Source: Streptomyces sp. CB02261 (GTDB taxonomy: Bacteria > Actinomycetota > Actinomycetes > Streptomycetales > Streptomycetaceae). Taken from it: 64,000 bases of DNA. The DNA is taken from the NCBI RefSeq assembly GCF_001905665.1, contig NZ_LIVX01000004.1:461019-525018 (forward strand). Reading direction: 5' to 3'. Every line of letters starts with the position of its first letter. Within the stretch, counting starts at the first letter, position 1. Made by a program: the position numbers and the translations under genes. Shown piece by piece: positions 24,882 through 31,417 of this stretch. The notes under the pieces are model-generated. The model did not search any database. It was given only the letters and a program-made list of their open reading frames with translations, and was not told the DNA's origin.

Positions 24882-25793
24882 ATGAAGATCGATCTGACGG
24901 ACACCGACTCCAGCAAGATCAACAAGGCCATTCTGCAAGGCCGCAGGGCCGTCGGCACCCCCGCCGCCGGTGCCGTGCTCACCCTTGTCGTCGTCACCGA
25001 CGAGGAGAACGCCTACGACGCGGTCAAGGCCGCCAACGAGGCCTCACGGGAGCACCCTTCCCGCATCCTCGTGGTCATCAAGCGCCACGCCCGCTCACCC
25101 CGCGGGCGCCACGAGACCCGGCTCGACGCCGAGGTCCGCCTCGGCAGCGACGCCGGCTCCGGGGAGACGGTCCTGCTCCGGCTCCACGGCGAACTCGGCG
25201 CCCGCGCCGACTCCGTGGTCCTGCCGCTGCTCCTGCCGGACGCGCCCGTCGTCATCTGGTGGCCGGTCGACGCCCCGGACGTGCCCTCCCAGGACCCGCT
25301 GGGCGCACTCGCGCAGCGCCGTATCACCGACACGTACGCGGTCGAGGACCCCCTCACCGCCCTGGAGACCCGGGCCGCCTCCTACGCCCCCGGGGACACG
25401 GACCTCGCCTGGACCAGGCTCACCCCCTGGCGCTCGATGCTCGCCGCCGCGCTCGACCAGGCCCCGCTGACCGTCACCTCGGCCGCCGTCGAGAGCGAGG
25501 CGGAGAACCCCAGCGCCGAGCTCCTCGCCCGCTGGATCGAGGTCCGGCTCGGCGTCCCCGTCGACCGGATCGTCACCGACGGGCCCGTCGTCACGGCCGT
25601 CCGCATGGGCACCGCGGACGGCGAGATCCGCATCGACCGCCCCGAGGGCCCGGTGGCCAGGCTCGCGATCCCCGGCCAGCCCAGCCGGGTCCTCGCCCTG
25701 AAGGTCCGTACCACCGCCGAGCTGATCGCCGAGGAACTGCGCCGTCTCGACCCCGACGAGGCCTACGCGGCCGCACTGCGCGGCCGCGCCTGA
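24882..25793 (+). CDS. opcA: Glucose-6-phosphate dehydrogenase assembly protein OpcA
   Basis: A 303-aa full-length OpcA, the allosteric assembly partner of glucose-6-phosphate dehydrogenase. Family features: N-terminal MKIDLTDTDSSKINKAI, VVIWWPVDAPDVPSQDPLG, and ITDTYAVEDPLTALETRAASYAPGDTDLAWTRLTPWR. In Streptomyces opcA normally follows zwf in a pentose phosphate operon; here no zwf or transaldolase is adjacent, so it is an orphan copy, probably a paralogue. Its final codons lie in a 58-bp segment that is tandemly duplicated after the stop. Confidence 0.9.
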   Translation: MKIDLTDTDSSKINKAILQGRRAVGTPAAGAVLTLVVVTDEENAYDAVKAANEASREHPSRILVVIKRHARSPRGRHETRLDAEVRLGSDAGSGETVLLRLHGELGARADSVVLPLLLPDAPVVIWWPVDAPDVPSQDPLGALAQRRITDTYAVEDPLTALETRAASYAPGDTDLAWTRLTPWRSMLAAALDQAPLTVTSAAVESEAENPSAELLARWIEVRLGVPVDRIVTDGPVVTAVRMGTADGEIRIDRPEGPVARLAIPGQPSRVLALKVRTTAELIAEELRRLDPDEAYAAALRGRA

Positions 25794-25883
25794 CGCGCCC
25801 CCTCCGGCAGGCGTCTTCAGCCCTGCGGCCGCACTGCGCGGCCGCGCTGACGCACCCTCCCTCCGGCAGGCGGCGTCAGCCCT
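25767..25883. repeat. 58-bp tandem duplication at the convergent opcA/P450 ends
   Basis: The segment starting GCGGCCGCACTGCGCGGCCG (25767-25824) is repeated almost exactly at 25825-25883. Copy 1 contains the last codons and stop of opcA; copy 2 contains the stop and last codons of the convergent P450 gene. Both copies end CAGCCCT. The duplication apparently replaced the intergenic spacer and supplies the shared terminator. Confidence 0.85.
25846..25880. terminator. Bidirectional terminator between opcA and P450
   Basis: Within the second duplicate, GCTGACGC (25846-25853) pairs perfectly with GCGTCAGC (25873-25880). The first duplicate has the weaker pair CGCCTG/CAGGCG. This probably ends transcription from both convergent genes. 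Confidence 0.6.
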
Positions 25884-27102
25884 CGGGAGTGAACGTCACG
25901 GGGAGTGTGGCCATGCCTCGCAGGATGCCCTCGCGCCGGCTCAGGTCCGCGTCGGGGTCCGCGAGCCGTAGGTCGGGGAAGCGGCGCAGCAGGGTGCCGA
26001 TGGCGATCCTGGCCTCCGTGCGGGCGAGCGGCGCACCCAGGCAGAAGTGCACACCGTGGCCGAAAGCGAGCTGTTGCGGGACCTCGCGGCGCGCCACGTC
26101 GAGGATGTCGGGACGGTCGTAGCGGGCCGGGTCGCGGTTGGCCGCGGCGAGTCCGATGATGATCATCTCGCCCGGCGGGACGGTGACGCCGCCGATCTCG
26201 TACGCGTCGACGGTGAAGCGGGCGACGCCCCGGCTCACCGGTCCCTCGTAGCGCAGGAGTTCCTCGATCGCCCCCGGCAGCAGCGAGGGGTCGTCGCGCA
26301 GCGCGGCGAACTGGTCCGGGTGGCGCAGGAGCGCGTGGACCCCGTTGGCGATGAGGCTCGCCGTCGTCTCGTGTCCGGCGAGCGTGAGCAGGATGGCCAT
26401 GGCGGTCAGCTCGCGGTCGCTGATCCGCTCCTCGGCCTGGGCGGCGCACAGCGCGCTCAGCAGATCGTCCTTCGGGGCCGCCTTGCGTGCTGCGATCAAC
26501 GGCTCGAAGAACGCGATGAGTTCGTCGCGTGCCCGCGCTCCCTTCGCGAGCCGCTCGGGGGTGTTGGGCGGCATGATGAGGCCGACCGCGAGACGGGCGA
26601 AGTCCGGTTGCCCCTCGGCCGGGATGCCGATCAGCTCGCTGAGCACGGCCATGGGTAGCGGCAGGGCGAACTCCGAGACCAGATCGGCTGATCCGCGTCC
26701 CGCGATCGCGTCGAGGAGGGCGTCGGTGTGTGCCTGGACGCGGGGCGCCATCCGCTCCACGCGACGGAAGGTGAAGGCCTTCGAGACGAGATTGCGCAGC
26801 CGGGTGTGGTCCTCGCCGTTCGCCACGAGCATGCTGGTCATCAGGACGTTGGTGCGTTCCTGATGGGCCATCTCCTCCTCCAGCCCCCTGACTCCGGCGG
26901 GGCTGCTGCTGAGGCGCGGATCGGTGAGCGCGGCCACCGCCTCGTCATAGCCGGTGACCATCCAGACTTCAAGGGTGGGATTCAGTCGGACGCGCTGGAC
27001 GACACCGTGTTCCCGGATGCGTTCGAAGAGCGGGTAGGGATTGGGTTGTTGAGCGACGTTCACCGGGACATCGTGGACGATTGCCTGTTCCTGACCGGTC
27101 AT
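25876..27102 (-). CDS. Cytochrome P450 (CYP107-like)
   Basis: A 408-aa soluble bacterial P450. The I-helix oxygen-binding motif is AGHETTAS, the K-helix ExxR is in EELLRYEGPVSRG, and the heme loop is FGHGVHFCLGAPLAR with Cys354 as the iron ligand, so it looks catalytically complete. The sequence style fits actinomycete macrolide/polyketide-type hydroxylases, but no polyketide genes are nearby. It is divergent from a second P450 (237 nt between starts) that carries the MKYWH micro-gene, so a tailoring role on that peptide is possible but unproven. Confidence 0.9.
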   Translation of the reverse strand: MTGQEQAIVHDVPVNVAQQPNPYPLFERIREHGVVQRVRLNPTLEVWMVTGYDEAVAALTDPRLSSSPAGVRGLEEEMAHQERTNVLMTSMLVANGEDHTRLRNLVSKAFTFRRVERMAPRVQAHTDALLDAIAGRGSADLVSEFALPLPMAVLSELIGIPAEGQPDFARLAVGLIMPPNTPERLAKGARARDELIAFFEPLIAARKAAPKDDLLSALCAAQAEERISDRELTAMAILLTLAGHETTASLIANGVHALLRHPDQFAALRDDPSLLPGAIEELLRYEGPVSRGVARFTVDAYEIGGVTVPPGEMIIIGLAAANRDPARYDRPDILDVARREVPQQLAFGHGVHFCLGAPLARTEARIAIGTLLRRFPDLRLADPDADLSRREGILRGMATLPVTFTPEG

Positions 27103-27338
27103 CTTCCTTCACTCCCCGCTGCTTTGTGAAAGATCTCTGGCAAGTAGTCATACCAGCCACCCCAGTTGCGTGGTAGCGTCACCGGCGCTCGGCTCGGATG
27201 ATGTACGACGCACCACCGGCGAACCGCCGGAGACGTACCGGCGAGGCGCTCCACCCACCGGTGGACCCGCCTCGCGCATCGCTCAACTTGGAAGCAGTCA
27301 AGGCCTCAACCAGGCCCCATGCACAGGGAGAGACGTTC

Positions 27339-28529
27339 GTGGAGCAAGCGGCAGCCGTGGACCCGATTCTGGATCTGGCCCGTCCGTCGACCCTGCGGAA
27401 CCCGTACCCGGCCTACGCCCGGATGCGCGAGGCCCGCCCCGTGTTCTGGCACGAACTGCTCGGCTCCTGGGTCCTGACGCGGCACGCCGACTGCCTCGCC
27501 GTCCTCACCGACAGTCACCGCTTCGCCTCCGACTGGCGCCGCGCCGGCGAGGACATCCCCGCCCCGCTGCTGAGCGTCCAGACCCTCGACCCGCCGGAGC
27601 ACACCGCCATCCGGCACCTCCTGCTCGACGGTTTCCGGGCCCAGGACCGCCAGGCGCTCCACGACGACCTGGACGGACAGATCGCGGAGCTGCTCGCCGA
27701 GCTGGCCCCGCGCCCTTCCTTCGACCTCGTCGGGGAGCTCGCCGAACCGGTCGCCCTCCGCTTCGTGACCGCGTTCCTCGGCGTCCCGGCACCCGAGCTC
27801 GACTGGTTCGTGCCCATGTCCCGTACCGTCGTCGACGGCATGGACGCCGGGCTGTGGCCGGAGAAGCACGAGCCTGCCGTCGCCGCCCGCGCCGAACTCG
27901 CCGCGTACGCGGGCGGATGGCTCGCCGATCCGCCCAAGGACGGCCTCATCGCCCATGTCGCCGAGCACGCGGCGGACAGCGGCGTGGCAGAAACGGTTCT
28001 GCGGAACAGCCTGCGGGCCGTCCTCCACGCGGGCTACGAATCCGCCTCCCGGCTCCTCGGCAACGCGGCGGCCGCCCTCCTCACCACCCCCGGCGCGCTC
28101 GCCGCGTTCCGGGAGACCCCGTCCACGGCCGTGGACGAACTCATCCGGTACGACGCACCGGTCCAGGCGGACGCCCGGGTCTGCGTCACCGACACCGAAC
28201 TGGGTGGCGTCACCATGAGAGCGGGTGATCCGGTCACGCTTCTCCTGGGCGCGGCCAACCACGACCCGCTCCGCTTCGACCACCCCGCAGAGCTGCGACT
28301 CGACCGCGCGCCGAACCCGCACCTCGGGTTCGGCCGCGGGGCCCATGCCTGTCTGGGCGCGTCCATGGCGATCCGGCTCACCGGATCGGTCCTCGGGGCC
28401 CTGGCCGGGGAGTACCCCGACGCACGGGCAGTCGCGGAACCGGACCACCGGCGCAATCTGACCCTCCGCGGTCTCGACCGCTTCGAGGTCACCCTGCGTC
28501 CCGACACGGGGGAGGAGGTACGACCATGA
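27339..28529 (+). CDS. Cytochrome P450, candidate biaryl-forming RiPP macrocyclase
   Basis: A 396-aa P450. Start GTG 27339 follows CAGGGAGA. The heme loop is FGRGAHACLGASMAI with Cys338; ExxR is in DELIRYDAPVQ. The I-helix is unusual: HAGYESASR in place of the common AGHETT, so the acid is kept but the acid-alcohol pair is changed. This is often seen in P450s that couple aromatic rings rather than hydroxylate. Its stop overlaps the ATG of an 18-nt gene for MKYWH (ATGA), preceded by a near-perfect ribosome site. Biarylitide P450s (BytO type) cross-link the Tyr and His of M-x-Y-x-H pentapeptides, so that is the proposed job. Confidence 0.88.
   Translation: MEQAAAVDPILDLARPSTLRNPYPAYARMREARPVFWHELLGSWVLTRHADCLAVLTDSHRFASDWRRAGEDIPAPLLSVQTLDPPEHTAIRHLLLDGFRAQDRQALHDDLDGQIAELLAELAPRPSFDLVGELAEPVALRFVTAFLGVPAPELDWFVPMSRTVVDGMDAGLWPEKHEPAVAARAELAAYAGGWLADPPKDGLIAHVAEHAADSGVAETVLRNSLRAVLHAGYESASRLLGNAAAALLTTPGALAAFRETPSTAVDELIRYDAPVQADARVCVTDTELGGVTMRAGDPVTLLLGAANHDPLRFDHPAELRLDRAPNPHLGFGRGAHACLGASMAIRLTGSVLGALAGEYPDARAVAEPDHRRNLTLRGLDRFEVTLRPDTGEEVRP
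28508..28519 (+). promoter_or_regulatory. Ribosome binding site of the MKYWH gene
   Basis: The run GGGGGAGGAGG inside the P450 coding end gives a near-perfect Shine-Dalgarno match (GGAGGAGG 28511-28518), 7 nt before the ATG at 28526. P450 codons here (GGG GAG GAG GTA) encode Gly-Glu-Glu-Val, so the site costs little, but its strength and spacing support real translation of the micro-gene. Confidence 0.75.
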
Positions 28530-28543
28530 AGTACTGGCACTGA
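28526..28543 (+). CDS. 18-nt RiPP precursor micro-gene encoding MKYWH (biarylitide type)
   Basis: ATG AAG TAC TGG CAC TGA encodes the pentapeptide MKYWH. It overlaps the P450 stop as ATGA and has a strong ribosome site (GGAGGAGG) 7 nt upstream. The peptide fits the M-x-Y-x-H pattern of the biarylitides, whose known precursor gene bytA (MRYYH) is also 18 bp and sits beside a P450 that cross-links Tyr3 and His5. Here the middle aromatic is Trp, and the gene lies after the P450, not before it as I recall for bytA-bytO. After removal of Met-Lys the product would be a cyclic Tyr-Trp-His tripeptide. A strong terminator follows 66 nt later. Confidence 0.85.
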   Translation: MKYWH

Positions 28544-28609
28544 AACCGGTGAGCGTGCGGCCCGTCCTGGAGGCGGGCACCACGCCCGTGCGCGCCACAC
28601 GCGCACCCG

Positions 28610-28645
28610 CCGGAGCCCGAGCCGGCTGCACGGCTCGGGCTCCGG
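28610..28645 (+). terminator. Strong terminator ending the P450-MKYWH unit
   Basis: A perfect 14-bp stem, CCGGAGCCCGAGCC (28610-28623) with GGCTCGGGCTCCGG (28632-28645), loop 8 nt. It isolates the P450 and micro-gene as one transcription unit from the STAS gene downstream. Confidence 0.8.
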
Positions 28646-28802
28646 CCCGCACGCGGGAGCGGGCCGTGTGCCCGTCCGGCCGGACACTCCGCGCCGTCGG
28701 CGCCACGAGAGCGTCGTCGGGCCGATCTCCGTGACATCCTCGGACGAACCACCCACACCGTGCCCGGACGTGGGTCTTCCTCGTCCCGCGCGGAGGGTCT
28801 CC

Positions 28803-29084
28803 ATGCTCATCAGCCATGCCGTAAGCGACCAGGTCCTGACGGTGACCCTCCACCGCGACCTGGACGTCACCAACCGGGCCGCGGGCGCCCTCCAGATCCA
28901 GGCCCTGGTCCAGGCGCACCGGCCCACCCGGGTGGTCATCGCCGTCCCGAGCGCCGACCCCACCCCCGCCACCCTCAGCACCCTCACCCGCGCCCACCGC
29001 ATGTGCACCAGCCTGGGCATCCCGCTCGCCCTCAGCGGCGCGAGCGCCCGCACCCGCCGGCTCCTGGGCGTGACCGGCGAGTGA
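28803..29084 (+). CDS. STAS-like small protein
   Basis: A 93-aa protein with the size and strand pattern of an anti-sigma factor antagonist or STAS domain: ISHAVSDQVLTVTLHRDLDVTNR, then VVIAVPSADPTPATLSTLTRAHRMCTSLGIPLALSG. The conserved phosphorylatable Ser in the DSSG-like loop of true antagonists is not obvious; the equivalent place reads VPSADPTPATLS. Start ATG 28803 follows GGAGG by 6 nt. It may be a divergent regulator in a SpoIIE-type network, which this window is rich in. Confidence 0.65.
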   Translation: MLISHAVSDQVLTVTLHRDLDVTNRAAGALQIQALVQAHRPTRVVIAVPSADPTPATLSTLTRAHRMCTSLGIPLALSGASARTRRLLGVTGE

Positions 29085-29250
29085 ACGACCCGCCTCGGTG
29101 GCCCCGCGTCCGCGGGGGCAGCCCGGCGCGCCGGAACGGACGTGCGGTACGCAGACGGGCGTACGGTCCGCCAGGCCCGTCGCCGTCCTGGATTTGCCGG
29201 TCCGGCAACAGCGGTGGCGTGTCCGGTATGCGATGGGCAACGGTGGGTTC

Positions 29251-29931
29251 GTGACTGAAAACATCGCATGGGCGACGTCCGCCACCGACATCTTCCCGAC
29301 CGCCGACGGATACGTCGGAGACCCCGCGGTGCGGGCGGAGTGGGACAACAGGTACGCCGACCGGCAACAGCTGTGGAGCGGTCGGCCCAACGGCGCGCTC
29401 GTGGCCGAGGTCGCCGGGCTCACCCCGGGACGGGTCCTCGACGTCGGCTGCGGCGAGGGCGCGGACGCCGTCTGGCTCGCGCGCGGCGGCTGGGACGTGA
29501 CGGCCCTGGAGGTCTCGGGCGTGGCCCTGGAGCGGGCGGCCGGACACGCCCGCGACGCCGGCGTCGACATCCGCTGGGTCCACGCCACCCTGACGGAGGC
29601 GGCGCTTCCCCCGGCCTCGTACGACCTGGTCTCCGCTCAGTACCCGGTGCTGCTGCGCACTCCCGACCGCGTGGCCGAGCACGCGCTGCTCTCGGCCGTC
29701 GCGGTCGGCGGCGTACTGCTGCTCGTCCACCACGCGGGAATGGAGTCCCAGCAGGTGAACGAGACCGGCTTCGACCCGGCCGACTACGTCTGGCCGTCCA
29801 TGGTCGTGCCGCTGCTCGGCGACGACTGGGCGGTGGAGGTGGACGAGCAGCGGCCGCGGGTGTCCCCGGAGGGCGGCGCCGGCGCGCACCACACGGACGA
29901 CGTGGTCCTGCGCGCCCGCCGACTGCGCTGA
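29251..29931 (+). CDS. Class I SAM-dependent methyltransferase
   Basis: A roughly 226-aa methyltransferase. The SAM-binding motif I is VLDVGCGEGADAVWLARGG, followed by VTALEVSGVALERAAG (motif post-I). The N-terminus contains AEWDNRYADRQQLWSGRPNG, typical of small thiopurine/UbiE-like methyltransferases. Start is probably GTG 29251; ATG 29233 is in frame six codons earlier and possible. It is separated from the P450-MKYWH unit by a terminator and the STAS gene, so a link to that peptide is weak. Confidence 0.85.
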   Translation: MTENIAWATSATDIFPTADGYVGDPAVRAEWDNRYADRQQLWSGRPNGALVAEVAGLTPGRVLDVGCGEGADAVWLARGGWDVTALEVSGVALERAAGHARDAGVDIRWVHATLTEAALPPASYDLVSAQYPVLLRTPDRVAEHALLSAVAVGGVLLLVHHAGMESQQVNETGFDPADYVWPSMVVPLLGDDWAVEVDEQRPRVSPEGGAGAHHTDDVVLRARRLR

Positions 29932-29938
29932 GCCGCTC

Positions 29939-29979
29939 CTGCGGACCGGGACCGCCACCGGCGCGGGAACGGTCCGCAG
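29939..29979. terminator. Hairpin between methyltransferase and phospholipase genes
   Basis: CTGCGGACC (29939-29947) pairs with GGTCCGCAG (29971-29979), 9 bp, in the gap between convergent genes. Probably a bidirectional terminator. Confidence 0.6.
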
Positions 29980-30045
29980 ACACGGTCGACCCGTCTCCCC
30001 GAGGCGCACCCGGACCGGCTGCGCCTCCCGGCGCGTACGGGTCGA

Positions 30046-30498
30046 TCAGCCGAAGGCCTTGACCGCCTGGTAGTAGGTCCACGCCGTGCTGTTGCACGTC
30101 GTCTTCGTGGCGCCGCTGTAGTTGAGGCACACGCGCTTGAGGTCCTCGTACAGGGCGCTGTCCAGACGGGCCTTGTTGGCGCTGAAGGTGCCGGCGGCCT
30201 TGTAGTTGCGGTAGCCGAAGTCATGCCGGGCGCACGACGCCGAGAAGGGGAAGCCCAGGGGGTTGTCCGGCGAGGTGGAGCAGTAGTCGGTGGACCAGTC
30301 GAAGCCGTAGGCGGACCAGGCGCCCTGATTGGCTCGGGCCGCGGCCCAGAGGTTGTAGCTCGACGCGCTGGTCTGCGTCCAACTGGAGAGCACCTGGGGC
30401 TTGTCGGCAGGGGCCGCCGTGGCGACAGTGGCGGTGGCGACGGTGGTGAACAGAGCGAGGGCCGAGGCGGACAGGCCGACGGCAAGCCTTTGGTGCAT
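30046..30498 (-). CDS. Secreted phospholipase A2 (prokaryotic PLA2 family)
   Basis: A 150-aa secreted enzyme: Sec signal peptide at residues 1-29 (ending ATATVATAAPA), mature part about 120 aa. The active-site helix is CARHDFGYRNYK, with the His-Asp pair of prokaryotic PLA2, and four Cys residues (in TDYCS, SCARH, RVCLN, TTCN) give two likely disulfides, as in the known Streptomyces violaceoruber enzyme family. It would hydrolyse sn-2 acyl esters of phospholipids outside the cell with calcium. Start ATG 30498 with GGAGG upstream. Confidence 0.9.
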   Translation of the reverse strand: MHQRLAVGLSASALALFTTVATATVATAAPADKPQVLSSWTQTSASSYNLWAAARANQGAWSAYGFDWSTDYCSTSPDNPLGFPFSASCARHDFGYRNYKAAGTFSANKARLDSALYEDLKRVCLNYSGATKTTCNSTAWTYYQAVKAFG

Positions 30499-30693
30499 CC
30501 CACACCTCCATAGGACTGCCGCCCGACGATCGGGCGGCAGGTACATGACAAAATGATCGACGGGGCGACAGCGTTTGTACAGACCTTTGCGCGTCGGCCT
30601 TGCCGCGGAGTCGTGGGCGCAACCGCCCCGCCGGGCGGACGGCGCCGGGCTCGGCATCCTCCGCGCTTGTGACGACCCTCCGGGGTTGAGAAC

Positions 30694-31356
30694 ATGCCGC
30701 CCATGTCCAGTTCAGTGGTGACCGAAGACGACTTCGAGGTGCGCGAGTTCCGCGGTCATGGCCGGGTCGACATCCTCAGCGCGGTGGACCCCGTGTCGCT
30801 CCAGGCCGGTCCGGTCAGGAAAGCCGGCTTCAAGGACGCGCTGGCCTCAGCTGTGCGGACAGCCACGACAGGTGTGTTCACCCACGACGTCGAAGTGTCC
30901 CTGGTGTGGTACATCGAGGAGTCCCGCCGCTATCAGACCCATCTGGTGGCGGACATCGACAACGTCCTCAAGCCGATCCTCGATGCGGTCACGGGGCTCG
31001 ACGGCATCATGATCGATGACAATCAGGTTCAGTCGATCCGCGCTTCCTGGATGACCCCCGGACCGCGGGCAGGCTTTGAACTGCAGTTCACGGCGTTGAG
31101 GGCTGACGACTACCTGTCCCGCGAAGGGCTGTCCTTCGTGGAGTTCGGTGCAGACCGCTGTTACCTCCTGCCGAGGGCCGAGAGATCCGTTCAGGCGGTC
31201 ATCGTGCGGGCATATCGCGAGGCACTGGCAGGACACCGTCACATGCTGGACACGGGAATCTCCGAGGACGTCGCACGGAGCGTTCTCCCGTCGGTACGGC
31301 CGTTTCCGCGTGCGCGGCTCGGCCAGTTCGAGGTGCGCCGCCAGGAGGATTTCTGA
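30694..31356 (+). CDS. RusA-like Holliday junction resolvase family protein
   Basis: A 220-aa protein with a RusA-like core at residues 60-130. The key block is ADIDNVLKPILDAVTG followed by GIMIDDNQVQSI, matching the RusA pattern PDIDN..K..LDALNG..Y.DD.QV that holds the metal-binding aspartates. The C-terminal 90 residues are an extension without a match. RusA genes are usually on prophages or mobile elements; here it stands alone between a secreted PLA2 and an acyl-CoA dehydrogenase, with no other phage gene. Lower Arg/Ala bias than neighbours hints at transfer. Confidence 0.75.
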   Translation: MPPMSSSVVTEDDFEVREFRGHGRVDILSAVDPVSLQAGPVRKAGFKDALASAVRTATTGVFTHDVEVSLVWYIEESRRYQTHLVADIDNVLKPILDAVTGLDGIMIDDNQVQSIRASWMTPGPRAGFELQFTALRADDYLSREGLSFVEFGADRCYLLPRAERSVQAVIVRAYREALAGHRHMLDTGISEDVARSVLPSVRPFPRARLGQFEVRRQEDF

Positions 31357-31417
31357 CGGCGTCGCACCTGCCGTTCCACGAGCCGGTGCGGATCACCGGC
31401 TCGTCAACCGAACCCAC

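Noticed and set aside
26969..27160. Short minus-strand ORF starting MTTCQRSFTKQRGV upstream of the canonical P450, considered as another small RiPP precursor
   Set aside because: It overlaps the P450 start in another frame, lacks a ribosome site and has no M-x-Y-x-H or leader-like pattern.
27215..27235. ATGATGTACGAC upstream of the RiPP P450 considered as a second M-x-Y-x-H precursor
   Set aside because: The codons read M-M-Y-D-A, continue without a stop and have no His at position 5.
28544..28802. Possible gene between the MKYWH gene and the STAS gene
   Set aside because: The open frame reads Arg/Ala-rich low-complexity protein across a strong terminator hairpin and has no ribosome site.
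29251..29931. Methyltransferase as part of the MKYWH cluster
   Set aside because: A strong terminator and an unrelated STAS-like gene separate it from the P450 unit, so linkage by position alone is not convincing.
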